The notes beneath the pieces were generated by a model. That model was given only the letters and a program-made list of their open reading frames with translations, searched no databases and was not told where the DNA came from. Source: Burkholderiaceae bacterium (GTDB lineage Bacteria; Pseudomonadota; Gammaproteobacteria; Burkholderiales; Burkholderiaceae_C). From it: a stretch of 64,000 nt of DNA. Positions 55,960-64,000 of this stretch are shown in pieces. The stretch covers positions 1,426,001-1,490,000 of the forward strand of contig JAHCKM010000002.1 in the NCBI GenBank assembly GCA_026125795.1, in the 5' to 3' direction. The position numbers were made by a program, and so were the translations under genes. Every line of letters starts with the position of its first letter. Positions within the stretch are counted from its first letter, which is position 1.

Positions 55960-56688
55960 CCAGGACTCCTCCAGCCGATCGGCGGGCGCGGACACCGAAA
56001 GCCCGGCCACCAGGCTCGACTGATCGTCGAAGATTCCTGCTGCAAAGCAGCGCACGCCGAGCTCCAGCTCCTCATCGTCGCGAGCCACGGCCGTCTGGCG
56101 CACTTGGGACAACTCGCGCTCGAGCCGTCCGAGGTCCGTGATGCTGTTGCGGGTGTGCCCAGCCAATCCCGTGCGTGTCGCGTAGGCCCGAACACGCTGC
56201 GGATCGTCGAAAGCGAGAAACAGCTTGCCCACCGAGGTGAGGTGCAGCGGGGCGCGTCCGCCCACGGCCCGAACGACCTGCATGCCCGAGCGTTCGCTGT
56301 AGGTGCGTTCGATGTAGACGATCTCGTCGCCTTGGCGCACCGACAGGTTCACGGGTTGGTGCGTCAACTTGTGAAGCTCGCGCATCGGTCCGAGCGCCGC
56401 GTCCCGCACGTCGAGCCGCGCCTTCACGAGGTTGCCGAGCTCGAGCAGCCGCATGCCGAGGCGATAACTGCCGGCTTCGGGACGGTCGACGAAGCGTCCG
56501 ATGACCAGATCGTTGAGGATGCGATGCGCGGTCGACGGGTGCAGCCCCGTCCGCTCGGTGAGCTGCTTCAGGGGAACCGGGTCGGGGTGCGAGGCCAGCA
56601 CGTCGAGCAGATCGAACATGCGTTCGATCACCTGAATCGTGGGCGTCGGGCCGGTCTTGGGCGGAAGGGGCGACTGTTTTCCGGTCAT
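55900..56688 (-). CDS. IclR family transcriptional regulator
   Basis: 262 residues. A winged helix-turn-helix (residues ~18-80, RMFDLLDVLASHPDPVPLKQLTERTGLHPSTAHRILNDL) precedes the IclR effector domain (~95-260). IclR proteins usually control uptake and degradation of small carbon compounds; no obvious target operon is adjacent. Its end overlaps pbpG by 60 bases on the opposite strand. Confidence 0.92.
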   Translation of the reverse strand: MTGKQSPLPPKTGPTPTIQVIERMFDLLDVLASHPDPVPLKQLTERTGLHPSTAHRILNDLVIGRFVDRPEAGSYRLGMRLLELGNLVKARLDVRDAALGPMRELHKLTHQPVNLSVRQGDEIVYIERTYSERSGMQVVRAVGGRAPLHLTSVGKLFLAFDDPQRVRAYATRTGLAGHTRNSITDLGRLERELSQVRQTAVARDDEELELGVRCFAAGIFDDQSSLVAGLSVSAPADRLEESWLERVRATAAQISLALGHRR

Positions 56689-56735
56689 GGAACGACATTC
56701 TGCATGATGGAAGCCGACCGGCGGCACACCGTCGA

Positions 56736-58043
56736 TCAAGCCGCTGCGGGGCGGTGGAGTGCCTGGACGGCACGGACGCCGGAACGCACGGCGCCCTCCA
56801 GGGTCGCGGGGTACGGGCCTTCGACATAGTCGCCGGCGGCCAGCAGCCCGTCGGCCACCTGCATCGCCGGTCGAAGCAGGTCCGGTTTGCAGGCGAAGGT
56901 GGCCCGGCGTTCCATGGCGGTGTGCACCACCGGCGCCGAGGGGTCGAAAAACCGGGGCAGCGCAACGACCGCCTGCTGGCGGACCGCCTGAGTCATCTCC
57001 TGCGATCCCCGCTCGATCCATGGTCGGGCTCCGCTGACGACAAACGCCACCACCCCTGGGTGTTGGCCCAGCAGCCCCAGATCGAACGCGAACTGCGCCG
57101 GCCGCTCCGGGTCGCTGCGCAACGCCACCATGGGGCGCGGCAAGGGATGGGCGCCACGTTTCAAGTACACCGTGCCGATCGGCTCGTAGACCAGTGCCGC
57201 GGCTTGCAGCGCCCATTCGGCATTGAACGGTGCCGCGAGGCGCGCCGCCTCGACCGCGCTGCAGGCGAGGACCACGGCATCGAACGCCTCGCCGTCGATC
57301 GAATACCGGTCGCCGCTGCGCCTGATCGATTGCACGCGCTGCGCCAACCTGACCCTGGCGTCCTTCGCGGCGAGCCAGGCCAATGCCGGCGCCGGAAAAA
57401 GCTGCGACAAACCGGCACGTGGCAGCAGGAGGTCGGAGCCGCCGGGCTCCGCGAACAGCGCGTCGTTGAGCACGCGCAGGAACACCGAAGCGCTGGCCTG
57501 TGACGCCGGTGTGTTGAGGGCTGCAATGCACAACGGGTCGATCAAGCCCTCCCGCACGCGCGCCGGCAATGGTCGACACAGCTCTTCGACGGTGCTGGCT
57601 TCGGGGCTACGCATGCCTGCGCGCTGCCATGCAAATGCCTGCTGCAAGAGGGCCCAACGGTCATGCCACGACCAACCGCGCGCGCGCAGCACCGCCCATG
57701 CAAACACGATTCGAGCCGGACCGCGCGGCATGCGCAGGCCGTCGCCGTCGGGGTACACCAGCTCGAGCGGCCGCCGATCGAACATGCGACCTGTATCGAC
57801 ACCCACCAGTTGCATCAGGCGCAGCGTCTCGCGATAGGCGCCGATCATGATGTGCTGCCCGTTGTCCAACTCCATCGCGCGGGGCAGAGCCACGCTTCGC
57901 GCACGGCCACCGGCGTGAGCGGCCATGTCGTACAGCGTGACACGGTGGCCCAGCGTCACGGCTTGCACCGCGGCGGCAAGTCCGGCCCACCCCGCGCCGA
58001 CCACGGCGATGTCCCGTGCGACGGAACTCACGTCAACGGCCAC
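56736..58043 (-). CDS. hpnE: Hydroxysqualene dehydroxylase
   Basis: 435 residues. An N-terminal FAD-binding motif VGAGWAGLAAAV, then GGRARS and ELDNGQHIMIGAY, typical of HpnE amine-oxidase-like flavoproteins. It reduces hydroxysqualene to squalene, the last of the HpnC-D-E steps. Third gene of the minus-strand hpnCDE operon, overlapping hpnD by 11 bases. Confidence 0.9.
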   Translation of the reverse strand: MAVDVSSVARDIAVVGAGWAGLAAAVQAVTLGHRVTLYDMAAHAGGRARSVALPRAMELDNGQHIMIGAYRETLRLMQLVGVDTGRMFDRRPLELVYPDGDGLRMPRGPARIVFAWAVLRARGWSWHDRWALLQQAFAWQRAGMRSPEASTVEELCRPLPARVREGLIDPLCIAALNTPASQASASVFLRVLNDALFAEPGGSDLLLPRAGLSQLFPAPALAWLAAKDARVRLAQRVQSIRRSGDRYSIDGEAFDAVVLACSAVEAARLAAPFNAEWALQAAALVYEPIGTVYLKRGAHPLPRPMVALRSDPERPAQFAFDLGLLGQHPGVVAFVVSGARPWIERGSQEMTQAVRQQAVVALPRFFDPSAPVVHTAMERRATFACKPDLLRPAMQVADGLLAAGDYVEGPYPATLEGAVRSGVRAVQALHRPAAA

Positions 58044-58881
58044 GCCACTGCGTGCGCGCGGCGATCCACAGCTTGCGCAGCGGCGTGAGCGAAGTGCGTT
58101 GGTGCAGCACCTGAAATCCGTCGCTCTCGATCTCGCGCAGCAAGGTTCGATAGATGTTGGCCATCATCAATCCGGGTCGCTGCGCATTGCGGTCGACCTG
58201 CGGCAACAACGCCAGCGCCTCGTCGTATGTGCGGTGCGCGCGTTCCGCCTGGAAGCGCATCAACGCGATGAAGCGATCGCTGTAGCCCCACGGCGCCTGA
58301 CGCATCAGGATCTCCGACGCCTTGACGTCGAAGCGCTGCATTTCGTCCAGCGGCAGGTAGATCCGACCACGCCGCGCATCGTCGCCGACGTCACGGATGA
58401 TGTTGGTGAGCTGCAGCGCCTGTCCGAGCCGGTGCGCGTAGGCCACGGTCTGTTCGCTCGTGCGGCCGAAGATCGTCGCCGCCACTTCGCCGACGATGCC
58501 GGCCACGAGATGGCAATAGCGCTGCAGGCCGGCAAAATCAAGGTAACGCGTCTGTTCCAGGTCCATCTGGCAGCCGTCGATCACGGCGGACAGGTGTGCC
58601 GCGGAAATGCGATTCGCTTCGGCGTGCGGCATCAAGGCCTTCATCACCGGATGCGTCGGTCGGCCCGCGAAGGCGCCGGCCACCTCCTGGCGCCACCAGG
58701 CGAGCTTGGTCGCCGCGACACCGCTGTCGATCGTGTCATCGACCACGTCGTCAACCTCGCGGCAGAAGGCGTAGAACGCGGTGATGGCCGCGCGCTTGGG
58801 CGGCGAAAGGAACATGAAGGCGTAGTAAAACGACGAGCCGCTCTGAGCGGCCTTGTCCTGCACGTATTTCTCGGGCGTCAT
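58033..58881 (-). CDS. hpnD: Presqualene diphosphate synthase
   Basis: 282 residues, a trans-prenyl condensing enzyme. The two Asp-rich motifs REVDDVVDD and NIIRDVGDDARRGRIYLP bind Mg and farnesyl diphosphate. It condenses two FPP to presqualene diphosphate. I use the ATG at 58881 (MTPEKYVQDKAA), which overlaps the hpnC stop; the 17-residue upstream extension is hpnC coding sequence. Confidence 0.92.
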   Translation of the reverse strand: MTPEKYVQDKAAQSGSSFYYAFMFLSPPKRAAITAFYAFCREVDDVVDDTIDSGVAATKLAWWRQEVAGAFAGRPTHPVMKALMPHAEANRISAAHLSAVIDGCQMDLEQTRYLDFAGLQRYCHLVAGIVGEVAATIFGRTSEQTVAYAHRLGQALQLTNIIRDVGDDARRGRIYLPLDEMQRFDVKASEILMRQAPWGYSDRFIALMRFQAERAHRTYDEALALLPQVDRNAQRPGLMMANIYRTLLREIESDGFQVLHQRTSLTPLRKLWIAARTQWRGR

Positions 58882-59738
58882 GGCAGACGCAGTGCGGTGA
58901 ACCAGGCGCTCGAATAACGCGCGCAGCGCCACAGCAGCAAGGGAACGTCGGTGGCATCAAGGCGCGGCCGCCCCGACATGGAGGCGTAGTCCATGCGAGC
59001 AATTTTCTCAAGGACGCGCCAGCCACCGTGTACCACCAAACGCAGCTCCCAACCGGCACGTCCCGGGATGCGTGGCGCAAGGGCGGCCCCTTCGGCCATC
59101 AACGACGCCGACCAATGCACGAGCTCGCGCACCAGTGCTCGCGCGTCCGGTGTGTCGGGCATGCGCGCCCGCTCAGACCACGAAACTCGGTGGCGCTGCG
59201 CGTCCGCCATCGGCACATAGTTTCGCCCGCGTGGAAGGTCGACGCTTAAGTCCTGCCAGAAGTTGATCAACTGCAGCGCCGAGCACACCGCGTCCGACTG
59301 GCGCAACGACGCTTCGTCGGCGACGCCGTAAAGCTGCAGCAGCAGGCGCCCGATCGGATTGGCCGAGCGGCTGCAGTACGCCAGCAGTGCAGCACGATCC
59401 GGGTACGGCGGATTGCGCACATCCTGCTCGAACGCATCGAGCAAGGCGTGCAGCAGGGATGGCGCGAGCGCGTGCTGGCGCAGCGCCGCCGACAGCGGGT
59501 CGAACACGGCGCTCCATTGCATCTGTAATTCGGCGGCGCGCTGTTCATCCGTGGCGGCCTGCAGGGCGCTGCGGTAGCGTGCCAGTTCGGCCAACCGCTG
59601 CCTCGCCGGTGCGTCGCCTTCGTCGGCAATGTCGTCGGCGGTGCGGGCGAACGCATAGATCGCCCGAACCGGCGCACGCAGCCGGGGCGGACACAACAAC
59701 GAAGCGACCGGAAAGTTCTCGTAGTGACCCACGCCCAC
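58878..59738 (-). CDS. hpnC: Hydroxysqualene synthase
   Basis: 286 residues, with the Asp-rich motifs RTADDIADE and NFWQDLSVDLPRGRNYVP. It converts presqualene diphosphate to hydroxysqualene. First gene of the squalene operon, starting with GTG at 59738. It is divergent from the RND efflux operon; the 106-base gap contains the operator described next, which might affect both. No squalene-hopene cyclase lies in the window, so hopanoid production cannot be confirmed here. Confidence 0.9.
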   Translation of the reverse strand: MGVGHYENFPVASLLCPPRLRAPVRAIYAFARTADDIADEGDAPARQRLAELARYRSALQAATDEQRAAELQMQWSAVFDPLSAALRQHALAPSLLHALLDAFEQDVRNPPYPDRAALLAYCSRSANPIGRLLLQLYGVADEASLRQSDAVCSALQLINFWQDLSVDLPRGRNYVPMADAQRHRVSWSERARMPDTPDARALVRELVHWSASLMAEGAALAPRIPGRAGWELRLVVHGGWRVLEKIARMDYASMSGRPRLDATDVPLLLWRCARYSSAWFTALRLP

Positions 59739-59772
59739 GGGGGCGCATTGTCCTTTGCGCGGCGACTGGGGT

Positions 59773-59821
59773 TTGACATGGATCAGGTCGGCTCATACAT
59801 TACTGACCGGTCAGTCAGTAA
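59773..59821 (+). promoter_or_regulatory. Promoter and TetR-type operator of the RND efflux operon
   Basis: A near-consensus promoter, TTGACA (59773-59778), 17 bases, TACATT (59796-59801). Over its -10 and start region lies an inverted repeat TTACTGAC (59800-59807), six bases, GTCAGTAA (59814-59821), enclosing the palindrome TGACCGGTCA. This is the style of operator bound by TetR/AcrR-type repressors of efflux pumps. Binding would block initiation. The regulator is not in the window. Confidence 0.75.
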
Positions 59822-59844
59822 CGTAGCTCTCCAAACTCGCCGCC

Positions 59845-60975
59845 ATGAACGCCACGCTTCGCCTCCACTTGTCGTTTGCCGCCCTGTCTGCCGTGACGCT
59901 GCTGGCTGCATGCACCGCGGCGCCGCCGCCGGAAGAGCCTGTGCGTGCGGTGCGGACTATGACGCTGGCCGCCACCAGCGTCGGCGGTGCGCACGAGTAT
60001 GCCGCCGATGTACGGGCGCGCACCGAATCGCGCCTGGGCTTCCGGGTCGGCGGGAAATTGTTGTCGCGCTCGGCCAACCTCGGCGATGCCGTGCGCGCCG
60101 GACAGGTGTTGGCCCAGCTCGATCCCGGTGACCTCAAGCTTGGACAAGAGGCGGCGCAAGCGGCGCTCGGCGCGGCGAAGGCCAGCTACGAGTTCAGCGA
60201 GGCGGAGTTCAAGCGCTTCAAGGAGCTGAAGGACCAGGGCTTCATCAGCGGCTGGGAGCTGGAGCGTCGCGAGACCGCGTTGAGCGCGGCACGCGCGCAG
60301 TACGAGCAGGCGCGCGCGCAGGCCAGTGTGCAGGGCAATCAAACACGATATGCCACGTTGACCGCCGACGCCTCCGGCGTGATCACCGGCGTCGATGCCG
60401 AGCCGGGTGCCGTGGTCGCCGCCGGCGCACCGGTCGTGCGACTGGCCCACGACGGCCCGCGCGATGTGGTGTTCAACGTGCCCGAGGATCGTGTGGCCGA
60501 GGTGCGCTCGCTGGCAGGCAAGACCGGCGCGCTGAAGGTTCACGTGTGGAACAACGGCCAGGCGCCGATCGCGGCCACCGTGCGCGAGGTCGCGGCAGCT
60601 GCCGATACGGCGACGCGCACCTTTGTGGTCAAGGCCGATGTTGGCCGCGCCAACGTGCGCCTGGGTCAGACCGCGACCGTCAAGGTCGAGCTGCCGCGCA
60701 TCGAGGGCCAGATCAAGCTGCCGCTGACCGCGGTGTTCGAGGTCAAGGGTGCGCCTGCGGTCTGGGTGCTCGACAAGGCCACCATGACGGTCACGCAACA
60801 GCTGGTCCGCGTGGCGGGTGCCGAAGGCAACGAGGTGGTGCTGGCCGGCGGGGTCAACGCCGGTGACACCATCGTCGTCGCCGGTGTTCATGTCCTGACT
60901 CCGGGGCAGAAAGTCCGGCTCTACGCCGAGCGCGTTCCCACGGCCGCCAACGGCGCCGTGGCGTCTTCGCGCTGA
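59845..60975 (+). CDS. RND efflux periplasmic adaptor (membrane fusion protein)
   Basis: 376 residues. A lipoprotein signal with LLAAC (Cys23), then barrel-sandwich/lipoyl halves around a helical hairpin (~95-155) and beta-barrel domains. It bridges the inner-membrane pump and an outer-membrane channel. Transcribed from the adjacent operator-promoter and followed 18 bases later by the pump gene. No outer-membrane factor is seen before the window ends. Confidence 0.92.
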   Translation: MNATLRLHLSFAALSAVTLLAACTAAPPPEEPVRAVRTMTLAATSVGGAHEYAADVRARTESRLGFRVGGKLLSRSANLGDAVRAGQVLAQLDPGDLKLGQEAAQAALGAAKASYEFSEAEFKRFKELKDQGFISGWELERRETALSAARAQYEQARAQASVQGNQTRYATLTADASGVITGVDAEPGAVVAAGAPVVRLAHDGPRDVVFNVPEDRVAEVRSLAGKTGALKVHVWNNGQAPIAATVREVAAAADTATRTFVVKADVGRANVRLGQTATVKVELPRIEGQIKLPLTAVFEVKGAPAVWVLDKATMTVTQQLVRVAGAEGNEVVLAGGVNAGDTIVVAGVHVLTPGQKVRLYAERVPTAANGAVASSR

Positions 60976-60993
60976 TCGCCCCCGGAGCCTGCC

Positions 60994-63900
60994 ATGTCGA
61001 GCGCCGTTGCCGCCGTCATTCCGTCGTCGCGTTTCAACATCTCGCGCTGGGCGCTCGAGCACCCGGCGTTGACGCGCTACCTGCTGATCGTGCTGATGGC
61101 GCTCGGCTTTGCGTCGTACTTCCAGCTCGGCCAGGACGAAGACCCGCCGTTCACCTTTCGCGCCATGGTCGTGCAGGCGTTCTGGCCCGGCGCCAGCGCG
61201 CAGCAGATGGCCGAGCAGGTCACCGACAAGATCGAGAAGACGCTGCAGGAGGCGCCGCACGCCGACATCATCCGCAGCTACACAAAGCCCGGCGAATCGC
61301 TCACCATCCTGCAGCTGAAGGACAGCACGCCGCCGAAGGAAGTGGCCAACACCTGGTACCAGGTGCGCAAGCGCGTCGGCGACATGCGCAACACACTGCC
61401 CCAGGGCGTGCTCGGTCCCGTCTTCAACGACGACTTCGGCGACGTCTACGGCTCGATCTATGCGTTGTCCGCCGACGGCTTCAGCGACGAGGAACTGCGT
61501 GTGTTCGCCGATGACGTGCGCTCGGCGCTGCTGCGCGTGCCCGACGTCGCCAAGGTCGAGATGTTCGGCGTGCAGCCGGAAAAGCTCTTCATCGAGATCT
61601 CGCACAAGCGCTTGGCGCAGCTTGGCCTGGACATGAACCAGGTGATCGCACAGCTCGGCGCGCAGAACGCGGTGGAGGGCGCCGGCGTGCTGAACGCAGG
61701 CACGCAGAACCTGCAGGTGCGCGTCGCGGGGCAGTTTGATTCGGTCGACGAGCTGCGGCGCTTTCCGATCCGCGCGGTGAACACGGCCACAGGGGTGGCC
61801 AGCAACCTGCGCCTGAGCGACATCGCCGAGATCCGCCGCGCCACCATCGACCCGCCGGCGGTCAAGGTGCGCCACCAGGGCAAACAGGTGATCGCGCTCG
61901 GCGTGTCGATGGCCAAGGGCGGCGACATCATCGCGCTGGGCGACGCGCTGCGTGCGAAGACCGAGGAACTGAAGCACGACCTGCCGGCCGGCATCGAGCT
62001 GATGCAGGTGCAGGACCAGCCGCGCGCGGTGTCGCGCTCGGTCAACGAGTTCGTGCGCGTGCTGATCGAGGCGATCGTCGTCGTGCTCGCCGTCAGCTTC
62101 ATCAGCCTGGGGTTGCACACCAAGCCGCTGCGCATCGACATCTGGCCTGGTCTGGTGGTGGGCATCACGATTCCGCTGGTGCTCGCGATCACCTTCGTCA
62201 CCATGTACTACTGGGGCGTGGGCCTGCACAAGATCTCGCTCGGCTCGCTGATCATCGCGCTCGGCCTGCTGGTCGACGACGCGATCATCGCGGTGGAGAT
62301 GATGGTGCGCAAGCTCGAAGAAGGCCACGACAAGATGCGCGCCGCCACGGCGGCGTACGACATCACGTCGATGCCGATGCTCACCGGGACGCTGATCACC
62401 GCCGCCGGATTCCTGCCGATCGGATTGGCCAAGTCGGTGACCGGCGAGTACACCTTCGCGATCTTCGCGGTCACGTCCGCCGCCTTGCTGATCTCGTGGC
62501 TGGCCTCGGTGTACTTCGTGCCGTACCTGGGTGCCGCACTGCTGCGCACCAAGAGCCGCGCCGGGTCTGGCGAGGCGCACGAGCTTTTCGACACGCCGTT
62601 TTATTCGCGGTTCCGCGCGCTGGTGGACTGGTGCGTGCGACACCGCTGGATCACGATCGGGTTGACCGTGCTCACGTTCGTGCTCGGCGTGGTCGGCATG
62701 GGCCGCGTGCAGCAGCAGTTTTTTCCCGATTCGAGCCGGCCCGAGATCCTGGTGGACCTGTGGTTGCCTGAGGGCTCGACGATCCAGGAGACCGAAACCG
62801 TGGCGCGCCGCTTCGAGGCACGCATGATGAAGGAGCCGGGGCTCGACACGGTCAGCCTCTGGGTCGGTTCGGGCGTGCCGCGCTTTTACCTGCCGCTGGA
62901 CCAGATCTTCCCGCAGACCAACGTCACGCAGGCGATCCTGCTGTCCAAGGACATCGAGCAGCGCGAAGCCTTGCGCAAGCGCCTGCCGGCGCTGCTGGCC
63001 GAAGAGTTTCCCGAGGTGCGCGGCCGCGTCAAGCTGCTGCCCAACGGCCCGCCGGTGCCGTACCCGGTGATGTTCCGCGTCGTGGGCCCCGACGCGCGCG
63101 AAGTGCGTGTGTGGGCCGACGAAGCACGCGCGATCCTGGCGGCCGATCCGGCGATGCGCGGCGTCAACGACAACTGGAACGAATCGATCAAGTCGCTCAA
63201 GCTCGAGATCGACCAGGACAAGGCCCGTGCCATCGGCGTGACCAGTCAATCGGTCGCGCAGTCATCGCGCACCATCTTGTCTGGCACCACGATCGGCCAG
63301 TACCGCGAGGGCGACAAGCTGGTCGACATCGTGCTGCGCCAGCCCCTCGAGGAACGCAATGCGATCACCGATCTCGGCAGCGCCAACTTGCCCACGGCCA
63401 GCGGGCGCTCGGTGCCGCTGACGCAAGTGGCCAGGGTCGGCTTCGGATTCGAACCCGGCGTGTTGTGGCGCGAGGGGCGCAAGTTCGCCGTCACCGTCCA
63501 GGGCGACGTGGTCGACGGCGTCCAGGGCCCGACGGTCACGCGCCGCGTGTGGCCCAAGCTGGCCGAGCTGCAGAAGCGCATGCCGCCGGGCTACTCCATC
63601 ACCATCGCCGGCGCTGTCGAGGAAAGCAGCAAGGGCCAGGGTTCGATCGTGGTCGGCGTGCCGGTGATGCTGTTCATCATGCTCACGCTGCTGATGCTGC
63701 AACTGCAGAGCTTCTCGCGCTCGGTGCTGGTGTTTCTCACTGCGCCGCTCGGCATGGCCGGCGTGGCCGGCGCGCTCTTGCTGCTGAACCGGCCGTTCGG
63801 CTTCGTCGCGCTGCTCGGTGTGATTGCGCTGATGGGCATGATCATGCGCAACTCGGTCATCCTGATCGACCAGATCGAGCAGGACCGCAAGCGCGGCGTT

Positions 63901-64000
63901 GAGACATGGACCGCGATCGTCGAGGCCGCCGTGCGGCGCTTCCGGCCGATCGTGCTCACGGCGGCCGCAGCGGTGCTGGCAATGATCCCGCTGTCGCGCA
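60994..64000 (+). CDS. RND efflux transporter permease (partial, runs off the window)
   Basis: 1002 residues are visible of a protein expected to be about 1020-1050. The N-terminus has the first membrane helix (TRYLLIVLMALGFASYFQLG) and QDEDPPF; the proton-relay region GLLVDDAIIAVEMM shows the paired Asp of helix 4, and a second membrane block begins near residue ~885. The sequence ends within the last helices. The QDEDPPFTFR start is typical of the HAE1-related pumps paired with short lipoprotein adaptors. Substrate unknown. Confidence 0.93.
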   Translation, partial: MSSAVAAVIPSSRFNISRWALEHPALTRYLLIVLMALGFASYFQLGQDEDPPFTFRAMVVQAFWPGASAQQMAEQVTDKIEKTLQEAPHADIIRSYTKPGESLTILQLKDSTPPKEVANTWYQVRKRVGDMRNTLPQGVLGPVFNDDFGDVYGSIYALSADGFSDEELRVFADDVRSALLRVPDVAKVEMFGVQPEKLFIEISHKRLAQLGLDMNQVIAQLGAQNAVEGAGVLNAGTQNLQVRVAGQFDSVDELRRFPIRAVNTATGVASNLRLSDIAEIRRATIDPPAVKVRHQGKQVIALGVSMAKGGDIIALGDALRAKTEELKHDLPAGIELMQVQDQPRAVSRSVNEFVRVLIEAIVVVLAVSFISLGLHTKPLRIDIWPGLVVGITIPLVLAITFVTMYYWGVGLHKISLGSLIIALGLLVDDAIIAVEMMVRKLEEGHDKMRAATAAYDITSMPMLTGTLITAAGFLPIGLAKSVTGEYTFAIFAVTSAALLISWLASVYFVPYLGAALLRTKSRAGSGEAHELFDTPFYSRFRALVDWCVRHRWITIGLTVLTFVLGVVGMGRVQQQFFPDSSRPEILVDLWLPEGSTIQETETVARRFEARMMKEPGLDTVSLWVGSGVPRFYLPLDQIFPQTNVTQAILLSKDIEQREALRKRLPALLAEEFPEVRGRVKLLPNGPPVPYPVMFRVVGPDAREVRVWADEARAILAADPAMRGVNDNWNESIKSLKLEIDQDKARAIGVTSQSVAQSSRTILSGTTIGQYREGDKLVDIVLRQPLEERNAITDLGSANLPTASGRSVPLTQVARVGFGFEPGVLWREGRKFAVTVQGDVVDGVQGPTVTRRVWPKLAELQKRMPPGYSITIAGAVEESSKGQGSIVVGVPVMLFIMLTLLMLQLQSFSRSVLVFLTAPLGMAGVAGALLLLNRPFGFVALLGVIALMGMIMRNSVILIDQIEQDRKRGVETWTAIVEAAVRRFRPIVLTAAAAVLAMIPLSR

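Noticed and set aside
59815-63249. A 1144-codon minus-strand frame opposite the RND genes
   Set aside because: Same reason: antisense to adaptor and pump genes with intact motifs, low-complexity translation.

Overview
This is a GC-rich, densely packed chromosomal segment of a betaproteobacterium, most likely order Burkholderiales (Rubrivivax/Leptothrix/Comamonadaceae-like). Indicators are the gene order thrS-infC-rpmI-rplT-pheS-pheT-ihfA-merR-tRNA-Pro, the nadE-PII pair, ilvI-ilvH-ilvC-pssA-leuA, hpnC-hpnD-hpnE, and DUF3106/DUF3619 proteins next to an ECF-type sigma factor. I see no insertion sequence, prophage, CRISPR array or compositional island. Long reverse-strand reading frames are codon-bias shadows of real genes.

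Layout. 25-3740: an ABC importer of the branched-chain amino acid (Liv/HAAT) type. 3991-16502: a near-continuous cluster of acyl-CoA metabolism genes (FadB-like protein, thiolase, three hotdog thioesterases, two acyl-CoA dehydrogenases, two SDRs, an MDR reductase, a GNAT enzyme and a patatin-like lipase), probably a catabolic unit for a CoA-activated acid supplied by the transporter. 16735-18625: a secreted DUF4331 protein and a small lipoprotein. 18736-26926: the translation block, opened by a Thr-rich leader peptide with terminator/antiterminator alternatives ahead of thrS, and containing infC with an AUC start codon. 27034-33850: an aa3/caa3-type cytochrome oxidase operon with an embedded cation exchanger, a fused subunit I-III, CtaG and two extra c-type cytochromes. 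34009-37172: a membrane proton pyrophosphatase carrying a C-terminal OmpA-like domain, divergent from soluble pyrophosphatase. 37315-43254: M16 protease, a FemAB/GNAT-like protein, nadE and PII. 43280-46567 (minus): a tightly overlapping operon of sigma factor, DUF3619, DUF3106, RDD protein, diacylglycerol kinase and LOG family protein. 46828-54688: branched-chain amino acid biosynthesis (ilvI, ilvH, ilvC), pssA, and two different 2-isopropylmalate synthases behind a classical leucine attenuator. 54850-59738: PBP7-type endopeptidase, an IclR regulator and squalene genes hpnCDE. 59773-64000: a palindromic operator with a near-consensus promoter driving an RND efflux pair whose pump gene runs off the window.

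The most interesting signals are regulatory RNAs: the thrS leader (18781-18894), the leuA leader (51256-51384), the non-canonical infC start and a structured ilvI-ilvH spacer. Protein-level oddities include an Arg in place of the Walker A Lys in the LivF-like ATPase, the pyrophosphatase-OmpA fusion, and a possible sigma/anti-sigma/sensor module built from DUF families. All functions are inferred by reading the sequence; no database search was run.
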